Shown: positions 42,680-52,494, counted from the first letter of the stretch. The stretch is DNA of 64,000 bases from JBCBSS01 sp039819065 (GCA_039819065.1 JBCBSS010000020.1:3252-67251); one strand, 5' to 3'. Numbers and translations are program-made. Notes: generated from the sequence alone by a model not told the origin.

Positions 42680-44143
42680 ATGAATATTATGTGTGGAAAG
42701 TCATTCTTACTTCTGGTATTCACTTTTTTTCTAATCAGCTCTGCCGTACAGGCGCAGGAAATAGAGATTGAGTTAGGTCCAGACGAAATTGCTGAGAACC
42801 AGTCTTTTACAATAACGATCACTGTCAGCAATAACAGATTGAAAAGTTACGACAACTTCCCTGATATTCAGGGCTTTAGAAAAAGAGGCACTTCTTCCTC
42901 CTCGTCTACTAACATTTTTAACGGGCAAATATCATCCACACAGAGTGTCACCATGACCTACACACCTGATAAACAAGGTACATATGTAATAAAACCGTTT
43001 AGTATTACCGTAAATGGTCAAAAGATATCCTCGCCTGGTAAACGTGTGAGGGTGGGTCCGCCGATTGAACGTAGGCAACGCCGTGATCCTTTGGACTTCT
43101 TCAGCCGGGACTCTTTCCATGACCCATTCGGTAGAAAAAGGGAAACAACCTTCGTAGATATCAAGGAGGATGCATTTTTGGCTTTAACCACTGACCAGAA
43201 AGAAATATATGTAGGTGAGGGTGTGACGACTACGTTGGCATTCTATGTGGCCGACAACAACCGTGCTCCACTACAATTCTTTGAGCTGGGCAAGCAATTG
43301 TCCGATATTCTAAAGAAGGTAAGGCCTGCCAACTGTTGGGAAGAAAACTTCAATATTGAGAATATAAATGGTGAACCTGTTACTATTAACAACAAACAGT
43401 ACACCCAATTCAAGATCTATCAGGCTACTTTCTATCCTTTTAATAATGAAGACCTGACTTTTCCATCGGTTGGGCTGGAAATGATCAAATACAAGGTGGC
43501 CAAAAACCCGTCTTTCTTTGGTCAGAATAGAAAAGAAGATTTCAAAACGTTCTATTCAAGAGCGAGAAAGGTCAAAGTGAAAGATCTTCCTCCTCATCCT
43601 TTGAGAGACGTCGTCGCCGTCGGTGATTATCGCCTTGACGAAGAAATTAGCACCAACGAAATACAGACGGGAGAAAGCGTTGCTTACGACTTTAACATTT
43701 ACGGAGAGGGTAACATATCTGCCATTGAAAAGCCAAAGCTGGACAGCGATAAAGACTTTGATTTCTATGACCCAGATGTTTCACAGAAAATCAACCGCAG
43801 AAATGATCATGTGACTGGTTATAAAAGTTTCGAATTCTACGCCATCCCCAAAGAACCGGGAGAGTATAACTTCGGGGATTACTTTCAGTGGATATTCTTT
43901 AATCCAAAGACAGCGAAGTATGATACGCTGAAATCCGAACAGAAATTGCTTGTGAGGGGTGAAAGCAAGAAGAATGAGAATATCTCTTCGAGCGATGTGG
44001 GTTCATTCTATGACCGTATGGACGCAGAAGACAATCGCCTGGCTAGCATTCACGGCTACGAATGGACAAAGATTGCGATTAACATTTTTATCCTGATATT
44101 GCTTGCTGCTTCTGCCTTTGTGATCTTCAGATTGCGCAGTTAA
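42680..44143 (+). CDS. BatD-family (oxygen tolerance) protein
   Basis: 487 residues. A signal peptide (VFTFFLISSAVQA, about 12-25) is followed by an Ig-like extracytoplasmic region starting EIELGPDEIAENQSFTITI, with LTFPSVGLEMIKYKV and YAIPKEPGEYNFGDYF as family-like segments. There is one C-terminal membrane helix (INIFILILLAASAFVIF). BatD usually belongs to aerotolerance (bat/MoxR) operons with BatA/B/C, but none of those lies here, so it is a stand-alone copy. Role in the periplasm unknown. Confidence 0.85.
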   Translation: MNIMCGKSFLLLVFTFFLISSAVQAQEIEIELGPDEIAENQSFTITITVSNNRLKSYDNFPDIQGFRKRGTSSSSSTNIFNGQISSTQSVTMTYTPDKQGTYVIKPFSITVNGQKISSPGKRVRVGPPIERRQRRDPLDFFSRDSFHDPFGRKRETTFVDIKEDAFLALTTDQKEIYVGEGVTTTLAFYVADNNRAPLQFFELGKQLSDILKKVRPANCWEENFNIENINGEPVTINNKQYTQFKIYQATFYPFNNEDLTFPSVGLEMIKYKVAKNPSFFGQNRKEDFKTFYSRARKVKVKDLPPHPLRDVVAVGDYRLDEEISTNEIQTGESVAYDFNIYGEGNISAIEKPKLDSDKDFDFYDPDVSQKINRRNDHVTGYKSFEFYAIPKEPGEYNFGDYFQWIFFNPKTAKYDTLKSEQKLLVRGESKKNENISSSDVGSFYDRMDAEDNRLASIHGYEWTKIAINIFILILLAASAFVIFRLRS

Positions 44144-44235
44144 TCATCGTTGGGAACCTTGCACATTGTCAGGTAAAAATTTCTCATTTATGAATTTCAC
44201 GAGTAAGTTTGGCGTTATTTTAATTCAGAACGTCA

Positions 44236-44257
44236 AAACCCAACGGGTTTATTATTT
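44236..44257 (+). terminator. Weak terminator-like hairpin between the BatD gene and aroC
   Basis: AAACCC-AAC-GGGTTT (44236-44250) followed by ATTATTT. The 6-bp stem and interrupted T-tract make it a weak candidate. Confidence 0.35.
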
Positions 44258-44285
44258 CATTTAGACTCAATTCTCCGACACGTTA

Positions 44286-45362
44286 ATGGGAAACTCTTTC
44301 GGCAAATTATTCAAGATAAGCACCTTTGGTGAATCACACGGCAAAGCCATCGGAGTGATTGTCGATGGATGTCCGGCCGGCCTAAAGATTGACGAAGACT
44401 TTATACAGGAAGAACTAGACCGCAGAAAACCGGGACAATCAAAGATCACGACCCAACGAAAAGAAGATGACAGCTTTCAGTTATTGTCAGGCACTTTCGA
44501 AGGCACATCTACCGGTACACCGATTGGTATTCTTATACCTAATAAGGACGCCAAGAGTAAGGACTATTCACACATAGCAGATAAGTTCAGGCCCTCGCAT
44601 GCGGACTACACTTACGAAGAAAAATATGGCGTAAGGGATTACCGCGGAGGCGGAAGGAGCTCAGCAAGGGAAACGGCAGCCAGGGTGGCTGGAGGTGCAA
44701 TTGCCAAGCTGCTGCTAAAAGAAAAGAAAATAGAGGTCAAAGCCTATGTATCACAGGTAGGTGCGATCAAAACCCCTGATGATTATCATCTACTCGACTT
44801 AGGTAAAATAGAAGATAATATAGTCCGCTGTCCCGATGCTGATATTGCTGACGAAATGATTGAGCTTATTGATCAAACCAGAAAGAATAGGGATACGATC
44901 GGTGGTGTGGTGACTTGTGTTATTAAAAATGTACCTGTAGGTCTTGGCGAACCCGTCTTTGATAGGCTTCACGCTGAGTTGGGCAAGGCAATGTTGAGTA
45001 TAAATGCCGTAAAAGGCTTTGAATATGGTAGTGGCTTCGCAGGTGTTACCATGAATGGTTCGGAGCATAACGATCTTTTCTACACTGAAGAAGGCACGGT
45101 TAAGACCAAAACCAATCATTCAGGAGGCATTCAAGGGGGCATCTCAAATGGTCAGGACGTTTACTTTCGGGTCGCTTTTAAACCGGTTGCCACAATAATG
45201 CAAGATCAGGAAAGCGTTGATAAGCAGGGTAACGATACGATGGTATCAGGTAAAGGCCGACATGACCCATGCGTAGTGCCCAGGGCCGTACCTATTGTAG
45301 AAGCGATGGCAGCACTGGTCATTGCAGATTTCTATCTGCAGAATGAAACATCGAAATTATAA
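44286..45362 (+). CDS. aroC: Chorismate synthase
   Basis: 358 residues. The N-terminus NSFGKLFKISTFGESHGKAIGVIVDGCPAG is the family signature, followed by RRKPGQSKITTQRKEDD, YRGGGRSSARETAARVAGGA (FMN/substrate site) and the C-terminal GRHDPCVVPRAVPIVEAM. It converts EPSP to chorismate using reduced FMN. Start ATG 44286; the symporter gene follows 15 bp later. Confidence 0.98.
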   Translation: MGNSFGKLFKISTFGESHGKAIGVIVDGCPAGLKIDEDFIQEELDRRKPGQSKITTQRKEDDSFQLLSGTFEGTSTGTPIGILIPNKDAKSKDYSHIADKFRPSHADYTYEEKYGVRDYRGGGRSSARETAARVAGGAIAKLLLKEKKIEVKAYVSQVGAIKTPDDYHLLDLGKIEDNIVRCPDADIADEMIELIDQTRKNRDTIGGVVTCVIKNVPVGLGEPVFDRLHAELGKAMLSINAVKGFEYGSGFAGVTMNGSEHNDLFYTEEGTVKTKTNHSGGIQGGISNGQDVYFRVAFKPVATIMQDQESVDKQGNDTMVSGKGRHDPCVVPRAVPIVEAMAALVIADFYLQNETSKL

Positions 45363-45377
45363 GCTAAAAGATATACA

Positions 45378-46991
45378 ATGAAGAAGCTTTCATTAGTCAG
45401 TAAAATATTGATCGGGATGGTTCTGGGTGTAGCAGTTGGGCTCACTCTCGGTCACATCAAATATGAAAACACCAGGGGGGATATTGAGTACAGTGATGTC
45501 GATAGGATCGATCAAAAAAGCACGATAGCGTTTAAGGTTAAGAACTTAAAAACTAATGAGGTAGAGACACTTACCTATGGTTTCGAATCAAGGTCCGACT
45601 TGTATAATTCAGGGATGCCCCAAGAAGGAATAATCTCTCTGATCAAAGCAGAAGATCAGGAGAATTATAGCTTCGAAGAACTGGTTGATGCCAAGGCTTT
45701 ACAGTCTTCCACCGGTAAATTAAAAAGAAACTCAAGTTTGATCATTGACTGGATCAAGCCTTTTGGAACCATATTCGTAAGCCTACTTAAGCTTATCGCC
45801 ATTCCTCTCATTCTCGTTTCCTTGATCGACGGGATCTCGAACCTAACCAATATGGCCAAGCTTTCGAGAATCGGAGGGAAGACATTAGGGCTTTATATAA
45901 TCACTACGGTACTGGCAATCTCTCTCGCTTTAACATTGGCCAACGTGGTTAATCCGGGTGCCTATGTATCACCTGAAAAAAGAGAAGAGCTTAAAGCCGA
46001 GTATGCATCTCAAGCATTGTCGAAACAGGATGCCGCTTCATCAGTTCAGGATTCTGGCCCCCTTAAGTTATTAGAGGACATTGTTCCTAGTAACATTTTC
46101 GAATCAATGACCGATAACGGCAGCATGCTTCAAGTCATTTTCTTCGCGGTGCTATTTGGTATTGCGATGATCATGACACCGGCAGATCAAATGCGGCCAG
46201 TCAAGGGTTTCTTTAATGGTATTAATGCTGTCATCCTTAGAATGGTTGAGATCATCATGAAATACTCACCAATTGGTGTTTTTGCCTTATTGGCCGGACT
46301 AATAGCAGAGACAGCCGCCGATGCCAGCTTGTTTGTAGCACTAGGCGTATATGCACTTACCGTACTATTTGGTTTGGCGTTTATGGTATTCATATTCTAC
46401 CCTACGGTACTCAGCATTTTCACGAAAATCAAATACAAAGACTTCTTCAAAGGCATTTTCCCAGCACAGCTTCTTGCCTTCTCCACCAGCTCAAGTGCCG
46501 CAACACTCCCGGTCACTATGGAAAGAGTGGAGAAAAAACTTGGTGTATCAGAAGAGGTAGCCAGTTTCGTGCTGCCAATGGGAGCTACCATCAATATGGA
46601 TGGAACCAGTATTCACCAGGCCATTTCAGCGGTGTTTATCGCGGTGGCGTTCGGTCATGACCTAACTTTAGCTGACCAATTGACCATTGTACTCACCGCC
46701 ACACTTTCTTCCATAGGTGCAGCAGCGGTTCCTAGTGCAGGGCTGATCATGTTGGTGATTGTATTGGGTGCTATAGGGGTTGACCCTGCGGGGCTGGCAT
46801 TGATCATTGCACTGGACAGGCCACTAGACATGTGTAGAACAGTAGTTAATGTAACTGGTGACGCCACTGTGGCGAGCCTGGTAGCTAGCTCTGAAGGCGA
46901 ATTAGGTAGGGGCTTGGATCCTGAGAAATTAGAATTTGAAGAGAAGCTAGAAGTAAAAGTAAAAGAAGAGGATATCCAAGATTATAGATAA
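45378..46991 (+). CDS. Dicarboxylate/amino acid:cation symporter (DAACS family) with an extended first loop
   Basis: 537 residues, longer than the usual 400-450. After TM1 (ILIGMVLGVAVGLTLG) a hydrophilic segment of about 90 residues (28-118) precedes TM2. The rest is canonical: the serine-rich re-entrant loop FSTSSSAATLPVTMERVE, the NMDGTSIHQAISAVF motif of TM7, SIGAAAVPSAGLIM and the substrate-binding TM8 segment RPLDMCRTVVNVTGDA. The Arg in RTVVNV may favour dicarboxylates or acidic amino acids, which is inference. Inner-membrane Na+ or H+ symporter, probably co-transcribed with aroC. Confidence 0.92.
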   Translation: MKKLSLVSKILIGMVLGVAVGLTLGHIKYENTRGDIEYSDVDRIDQKSTIAFKVKNLKTNEVETLTYGFESRSDLYNSGMPQEGIISLIKAEDQENYSFEELVDAKALQSSTGKLKRNSSLIIDWIKPFGTIFVSLLKLIAIPLILVSLIDGISNLTNMAKLSRIGGKTLGLYIITTVLAISLALTLANVVNPGAYVSPEKREELKAEYASQALSKQDAASSVQDSGPLKLLEDIVPSNIFESMTDNGSMLQVIFFAVLFGIAMIMTPADQMRPVKGFFNGINAVILRMVEIIMKYSPIGVFALLAGLIAETAADASLFVALGVYALTVLFGLAFMVFIFYPTVLSIFTKIKYKDFFKGIFPAQLLAFSTSSSAATLPVTMERVEKKLGVSEEVASFVLPMGATINMDGTSIHQAISAVFIAVAFGHDLTLADQLTIVLTATLSSIGAAAVPSAGLIMLVIVLGAIGVDPAGLALIIALDRPLDMCRTVVNVTGDATVASLVASSEGELGRGLDPEKLEFEEKLEVKVKEEDIQDYR

Positions 46992-47049
46992 CTCATGGAA
47001 CTCCTTAATCCCTTATTTGTTTGTAAGAATACTCTAATAAGATATTGAT

Positions 47050-47631
47050 ATGATCGCTGATAAGAAAACACCCGTCAACATATATATGGAGTCTAACCCT
47101 AACCCAAATTCACTCAAGTTTGTGGTTAACTTTATGTTGGTTCCAGATGGCGCAAGCTTCGACTTCCCTTCTATTGAAGAGGCTGAAAGCGCTCCACTCG
47201 CACAAGAATTATTTTCATTTGATTTTGTGACAAGGGTATTTTACATGAGTAACTTCATTACAGTCACTAAAAAAGAAGATGTTGAGTGGGTTGAAGTGAG
47301 GGATCAGATCAAAGATCATATCAAAAATTACCTGGAAGATGGTAAAGCCATTCTAGCAGAAGAAGCAGGTACTGGCCTTGATGTCGATGAAAACGACTCA
47401 GAAACGGTTAAAAAGATCAAAGGCATCCTGGACGAGTATGTCAGACCAGCCGTTGAACAAGACGGTGGTGCCATCACATTCAAATCATTTGAAGATGGCG
47501 TGGTAAAAGTCTTATTACAAGGTTCTTGCAGCGGCTGTCCTTCTTCGACAGTAACACTTAAAGCTGGCATTGAGAATCTACTGAAAAGAATGCTCCCTGA
47601 AGTGCAAACCGTTGAAGCAGAAGGCGTTTAA
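47050..47631 (+). CDS. NifU-like (Nfu) iron-sulfur scaffold/carrier protein
   Basis: 193 residues. An Nfu N-terminal domain (IYMESNPNPNSLKFVVN, about 11-90) is followed by a NifU C-terminal domain with the cluster-binding pair Cys160 and Cys163 (QGSCSGCPSSTVTLKAGIENLL). It carries a [4Fe-4S] cluster between subunits of a dimer to client apoproteins. Monocistronic by position. Confidence 0.94.
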   Translation: MIADKKTPVNIYMESNPNPNSLKFVVNFMLVPDGASFDFPSIEEAESAPLAQELFSFDFVTRVFYMSNFITVTKKEDVEWVEVRDQIKDHIKNYLEDGKAILAEEAGTGLDVDENDSETVKKIKGILDEYVRPAVEQDGGAITFKSFEDGVVKVLLQGSCSGCPSSTVTLKAGIENLLKRMLPEVQTVEAEGV

Positions 47632-47959
47632 GATCTTCTGCTTTCTATTTTTCCAACGTACTTGTTCATAATGTGTAAGTGTATTATATCACCTACATAA
47701 AACCTATTTAATCAACCTAGTAGGCTCATTTAGGCCTTGATATACAAAATCATCATTTTACCGCACCCGCTCCAGATGTAAGAATTATAACTGTTTTGGA
47801 GTAAAATATGAATCATTATTTTTAAGATTTGTACTTGGGTACAACTACACTATGAGATAGTTATGTCCTGAGTGAACGCTTTGGTTCTGTTTTGTGTATG
47901 TGTTTAGAATGTTCTAACAGGCTAAGGTGTTGATTAGATCATCAAAAAATAAAGATGAA
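47632..47959. other. Intergenic region upstream of the GAF/PAS protein
   Basis: About 330 bp of AT-rich sequence. No ORF, strong hairpin or full promoter pair was recognised; it presumably holds the promoter of the downstream sensor gene. Confidence 0.4.
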
Positions 47960-50617
47960 ATGATTGAAAGGTCGACGGTAATGGATGAGAAAGTAGAGTT
48001 TTCAAAGGAGAAGATAAAGCCTTTTTTAGATAAGGTCCACAGTAATGCGGATCGCATTATGCAGTACTTCATACTGGGGTACGCGGTGATTGCCCTTATC
48101 TTACCAATATTTCATGAAGAACTGATCCTTGGTGTAGCCGTAAGTGGTGCCTCTGTTGGATTGTACTTCTTGATCAAGAACTTGTTGCCAGGGAGCATGG
48201 TACTTCGTGTACTGACCAGTATCCTTCTCTGGAATTTCCCTCTATTATTTATATTACAAATGCATGGCACCTACGAGGTGCACTTTTTTTACTTCATTTC
48301 TCTTACTGCCCTTCTGTTCTATGAAGATTGGCGCTTGCTGATTCCTACGGTTTCGTATGCGGTAATTTCTGTAATTGTCATATTTACACTCAAGTCAGGT
48401 GGCTCAGATGTCGGTGCCTACTTGGATCGAATGGAACATTATTCTGTTTCGACAGCGGTAATGCACATACTACTACTCTTAATTTATGCCGCGTTGTGTA
48501 TTTTCTGGGCTGAGTTACAAAGGAAACAGACAGTGAAGTCTGCTATCGACTTTCTTCAGGTAGAAGACAAATTCAAACACATGAAGGCTAACATTGACTT
48601 TGCAGAAGAGATCAGCAAAGGCAATCTCAACACGGAATACCAGTTTGGTGATACGGATGATCTGGGAAAATCCTTGATGAACATGCAGAATAGCCTGCTG
48701 GACGCTGCTGAAAGGGAAAGAAAAGAAAGATACATCAATGTAGGTTTAGCCTCAATTGGAGAGATTTTAAGAGAAAATGCCGAGGATCTAAAGACGCTTT
48801 GCGATAATGTAATAGAAAACCTGGTCTCTTACACGAAGGCCAATCAGGGGGGGCTATTTATTCTGGAGAGGAACGAATCAGAAGAAGATGACTTCCTTGA
48901 ATTAATAGCGGCAAGGGCCTTTGACAGGCAAAAATTTATGACCAAAAGGTTTGATCTTGGAGAAGGTCTTGTGGGTCAGGCTGCTATCGAAAAGAAAACG
49001 ATTTATATGACTGACGTTCCTCAAGACTATGTTAATATTAAATCTGGTCTTGGGGGTGCGAACCCTGGTAGCGTACTCATCGTGCCTCTCAAATCTGAAG
49101 AAGAGGTACTTGGGGTAATCGAACTGGCTTCATTTGAGGTATTTAGCGAGACTGATATAGAATTTCTGGAAAAGGTGGGTGAAAGTATAGCTGCAACTAT
49201 TATCACCGCCAAGAACAATGAAAAGACCAAAAAACTCCTTGAGAACTCTAATGTATTGACTGAGCAGCTTCAGGCCCAGGAAGAGGAAATGAGGCAGAAT
49301 ATGGAGGAGATGAAAGCTACTCAAGAGGAGATGGGCAGGGCGCAGAAAGAGCTATCAGAGAAGGAAGCTAATCTTAACGCACTCATTAACAATACTGACG
49401 ATACCATTTTCGCTATTGACAAAAACTATGTCATCACCATTGTGAATAAAGTGCTAAGCGATAAGTACAAAAGCCTTGGTGTTGATTTAAGCGCTGGTAC
49501 TCATATCATGGAGGCACTACCGGAAGAGGTAAGAGGCATGTGGAAAGAAAGGTACGACAGATCGTTGGGTGGTGAGAAATTCACTATTATCGACGAGCGT
49601 GGTGAGGGTGCTGATAAAAAGTATGTAGAGACATATCATTTCCCCATTAGGGATGAAGGAAATGCCATCACCGGTGTTGCCGTCATGTCGAAAGACATTA
49701 CTGAAAAGGTCAGTACGCAACAGGAAATTGCAAGAAAAGAAACTAATCTTAATGCCCTAATCAATAATACCAGTGATTCTATCATCATGATCGATACTGA
49801 TTATAAGGTAACGGTTATCAATGATGTGGTCAAAGCACGCTATAAAGGCACTCAATATGAAGGCCTTGATGTAGGATCCAATGCTTTGGATATGCTGGGT
49901 AGTGTTAAGGATGAATGGAAAGGTTACTATGATAGAGCTTTCAACGGTGAAAAAATGAATTTCACCATCAAGAGCTCGGTTGAAGGAGAAGATTCATATA
50001 GAGATTATTTTATCAATCCTGTTGAGGACGATAAAGGTGAAATCATTGGGGTTTCCGTTTTCTCTAGAGATGTAACTGATAAGCATAAGGTGCAGGCAGA
50101 ATTCGCCAATAAGAGCAGTATCCTAAATTCTTTAGTGAACGAGGATACAGATACATATTTCGCCATCGATGCTGACTACAATATCACTATTGTGAATGAA
50201 GTGCTGAAAGAGCGTTTCAGGGCTTCAGGAATCGAACTCAATGAAGGCGATCACATTATCGACAAGCTGCCGAAAGAGTCTCGGGATATTTGGAAAGAGC
50301 GTTACGAAAGGGCTTTGAAAGGTGAAAGCTTTGTGATTCCTCAGGAAAGAGCAGTCGGTAATAAAACACTTCATATTGTAGGTCATTATGGGCCTATTAA
50401 GGACGAAGAAGGTAAGGTTGTTGGTGCCTTTGTCATTTCCAAAGATGTTACTGATCAGAAAATGGCGGTCGAGAAGGCAGAAAGGTTAATGAAGGAAATC
50501 ACCTCGCTTAAAAACCGAGCCGATAATGGCAATGATGTTGACTACGAGAAAAAGCTGGTTGAAATTATAGAGAAGGAAGGTGACTGGGAAATTGTGACGG
50601 AAAAGAACAGTAACTAG
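47960..50617 (+). CDS. Membrane GAF / triple-PAS sensor protein without catalytic output domain
   Basis: 885 residues from ATG 47960; an in-frame GTG at 47927 and an ATG at 47981 (MDEKVEF, preceded by GAAAGG) are alternatives. About six hydrophobic helices occupy residues 30-190. A HAMP-like stretch follows (about 200-250; IDFAEEISKGNLNTEYQFGDTDD), then a GAF domain (about 265-420; GEGLVGQAAIEKKTIY), a coiled coil (425-475; EEEMRQNMEEMKATQEEM) and three PAS domains (about 475-595, 600-715, 720-840). Each PAS begins with NALINN/NSLVNE-type segments and ends in a V.GVAVMSKDITEK-like linker. It stops shortly after the third PAS without HisKA, HATPase, GGDEF or methyl-accepting domain. Closely related in GAF and coil to the propeller protein at 30.6-34.0 kb. 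Signalling partner unknown. Confidence 0.82.
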   Translation: MIERSTVMDEKVEFSKEKIKPFLDKVHSNADRIMQYFILGYAVIALILPIFHEELILGVAVSGASVGLYFLIKNLLPGSMVLRVLTSILLWNFPLLFILQMHGTYEVHFFYFISLTALLFYEDWRLLIPTVSYAVISVIVIFTLKSGGSDVGAYLDRMEHYSVSTAVMHILLLLIYAALCIFWAELQRKQTVKSAIDFLQVEDKFKHMKANIDFAEEISKGNLNTEYQFGDTDDLGKSLMNMQNSLLDAAERERKERYINVGLASIGEILRENAEDLKTLCDNVIENLVSYTKANQGGLFILERNESEEDDFLELIAARAFDRQKFMTKRFDLGEGLVGQAAIEKKTIYMTDVPQDYVNIKSGLGGANPGSVLIVPLKSEEEVLGVIELASFEVFSETDIEFLEKVGESIAATIITAKNNEKTKKLLENSNVLTEQLQAQEEEMRQNMEEMKATQEEMGRAQKELSEKEANLNALINNTDDTIFAIDKNYVITIVNKVLSDKYKSLGVDLSAGTHIMEALPEEVRGMWKERYDRSLGGEKFTIIDERGEGADKKYVETYHFPIRDEGNAITGVAVMSKDITEKVSTQQEIARKETNLNALINNTSDSIIMIDTDYKVTVINDVVKARYKGTQYEGLDVGSNALDMLGSVKDEWKGYYDRAFNGEKMNFTIKSSVEGEDSYRDYFINPVEDDKGEIIGVSVFSRDVTDKHKVQAEFANKSSILNSLVNEDTDTYFAIDADYNITIVNEVLKERFRASGIELNEGDHIIDKLPKESRDIWKERYERALKGESFVIPQERAVGNKTLHIVGHYGPIKDEEGKVVGAFVISKDVTDQKMAVEKAERLMKEITSLKNRADNGNDVDYEKKLVEIIEKEGDWEIVTEKNSN

Positions 50618-50644
50618 CCAGTATAAGCAATTAGAATGTAAAGG

Positions 50645-50675
50645 AGGCGATCTATCTCGGTAGATCGCCTTTTTT
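50645..50675 (+). terminator. Strong terminator of the GAF/PAS gene, overlapping the sigma-factor stop region
   Basis: A 10-bp perfect stem AGGCGATCTA/TAGATCGCCT (50645-50654 with 50661-50670), loop TCTCGG, and a T-run to 50675. The convergent sigma-factor gene ends at 50652, so its last codons (KKGDLPR-stop) are encoded by the loop, 3' arm and T-run of this terminator. Confidence 0.9.
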
Positions 50676-51971
50676 ATTGTTCACCAATTTTTGGGCTTTG
50701 GTCAATAAATATTCTTTTTCCGCTTCGTTTTGAGTCAGTTCCGCCGCTTTTGAAAGATTGTATACAGCCTCCTCATTTTTACCTACCTGAATTAAGAAAT
50801 CACCCTTGACAGCGTAAAAGAGATAATAGTCATTTAATACTCCACTACTTTCAATTTTATCTAGCTCGATCAAAGCATCATTCACTCCGTTTACCTTAGC
50901 AAAGGCCACCACACGGTTTAGTGCTACAATAGCAGAAGGGTTAACACGCAGTTGGAGATCATATAAACCCAATATCTGCTCCCAATCGGTATCTTCATAG
51001 TTTTTAGCCTGGGCATGACAGGAGGCAATAGTGGCTTGAATATGATAGTCGCTGATACCTCCCCATTCCGTTGATCGGCCAAGATGATATAATCCTTTAT
51101 TTATCAATTCCTGATGCCATTTGGTTCTATCCTGATTTTCCAATGTCAATAGCTCTCCGTTATTACCAATTCTAGCATCGAATCTTGAGGCGTGAAAACA
51201 CATTAGAGACATCAATGCATGCACTTTTGGTTTGGTCAACAAGTTATTTTCCAGAATCAGGCCGGCCAATCTAATTGCTTCGGCTCCCAAATCATGTCGA
51301 ATCAATTTTTCTCCTGAAGACGAGTTATATCCTTCGTTGAAAAGCAGATAAATGATCTTTAGAATAATATCCAGGCGGTCATTCAAGTCTTTGCCCAGAG
51401 GTACGATAAACGCATCATGATTATCGCGCAGTTTGGCCCTGGCTCTTGTGTAGGCTTTAGCAATAGCATCTTCTTTTTTCAAAAGTGCCCTGGCGATCTC
51501 CACTTTGCTAAAACCACATAGTATTTTGAGTGTGAGAATGATCTGGCTCTCGGGAGAAATGGTAGGATGACAGCAGGCAAACATCATTTTCAAGAGGTCA
51601 TCTTTCAATTCATTCTCAATACTGACGTCGACCTCCGCTTCACGCGTTTGCAGATCAGAAAGAATATCCTCTTTCTTCTCCGCGTAATTCTTATTGCGCC
51701 TTAGTTGGTCAAGAAGCTTGTTGCGAGCCACTCTCAGAATCCAAGCGGTTGGTCTGTCAGGAGGGCCAACATATGGCCAGGTCTGCATTGCCTTATACAA
51801 GGACTCCTGTACGGCATCTTCAATATTCTCAATCAAATCTGCTCCAAATTGCCTGGTCAAATGGGCAACCACTTTTCCATACTCGTGACGGAAAAAATGC
51901 TCGACCAATTTGGACGACCCTGAAGGCTGCGTTTGACTGGAGGACACCTTTATATTTAGAACTGTTTCCAA
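50652..51971 (-). CDS. ECF RNA polymerase sigma factor with long C-terminal TPR-like extension (ECF42 type)
   Basis: 439 residues. Sigma region 2 is at about 25-95 (AVQESLYKAMQTWPY, RPTAWILRVARNKLLDQLRR) and region 4 at about 135-185 (ISPESQIILTLKILCGFSKV EIARAL split around residue 155). A helical extension of about 240 residues includes DIILKIIYLLFNEGYNSSSG and AIVALNRVVAFAKVNG, typical of the ECF group whose neighbours encode DGPF/YCII proteins. No anti-sigma factor is adjacent; in this group the extension is thought to control activity. It lies downstream of three small genes on the same strand. Confidence 0.9.
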   Translation of the reverse strand: METVLNIKVSSSQTQPSGSSKLVEHFFRHEYGKVVAHLTRQFGADLIENIEDAVQESLYKAMQTWPYVGPPDRPTAWILRVARNKLLDQLRRNKNYAEKKEDILSDLQTREAEVDVSIENELKDDLLKMMFACCHPTISPESQIILTLKILCGFSKVEIARALLKKEDAIAKAYTRARAKLRDNHDAFIVPLGKDLNDRLDIILKIIYLLFNEGYNSSSGEKLIRHDLGAEAIRLAGLILENNLLTKPKVHALMSLMCFHASRFDARIGNNGELLTLENQDRTKWHQELINKGLYHLGRSTEWGGISDYHIQATIASCHAQAKNYEDTDWEQILGLYDLQLRVNPSAIVALNRVVAFAKVNGVNDALIELDKIESSGVLNDYYLFYAVKGDFLIQVGKNEEAVYNLSKAAELTQNEAEKEYLLTKAQKLVNNKKGDLPR

Positions 51972-52107
51972 ACTAAATTTAGCTTAAAAGGTGAGAACTT
52001 GTTCAGTTCACCAGAAATGATGTGGTCAAACTGAAACAATTGGTTTGCTGGAATGCAGAAACTACCATTCTAGAAAATACGAAGAATGACAGTTTCTAAA
52101 TGTTTGC

Positions 52108-52458
52108 TTACATATTATCCATGGGCATTAATTGCCTTACTTCTACAACCCCGTCATGCTCGAAAATGGGGCATTTCTTAGATAGATCAACAGCTTGATC
52201 TATATCATTGGCTTTTACTATGATATAGCCTCCAATGACTTCCTTGCCTTCCGCGAAAGGGCCATCGGTTACAATGTCTCCCGATTTTCTGACCACCTTA
52301 CCGCCTTTATCCAACGGTAGGCCAGATACTAGATTTCCATCTTGAGCCAATTCTTGCATCCAAACGCCCCACTTTTGCATGTGAGCTTGCATAGCTTCTG
52401 GCGATTGCTGGATTTCTCTGGCATCTCCGCCTCTGAAAAGATATAAGTATTCGTTCAT
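52108..52458 (-). CDS. YCII/DGPF-domain protein
   Basis: 116 residues from ATG 52458 (MNEYLYLFRGGDA); an ATG at 52494 is in frame but sits next to the upstream stop. It contains the name-giving motif VTDGPFAEGKEVIGGYIIV. DGPF proteins are the conserved genomic partners and presumed regulon members of ECF42 sigma factors; their biochemical role is unknown. Sits between the sigma gene and two SRPBCC genes. Confidence 0.9.
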   Translation of the reverse strand: MNEYLYLFRGGDAREIQQSPEAMQAHMQKWGVWMQELAQDGNLVSGLPLDKGGKVVRKSGDIVTDGPFAEGKEVIGGYIIVKANDIDQAVDLSKKCPIFEHDGVVEVRQLMPMDNM

Positions 52459-52494
52459 GAGTTGTGTGTATTTTATTGGGTTAATTAATAGCAT

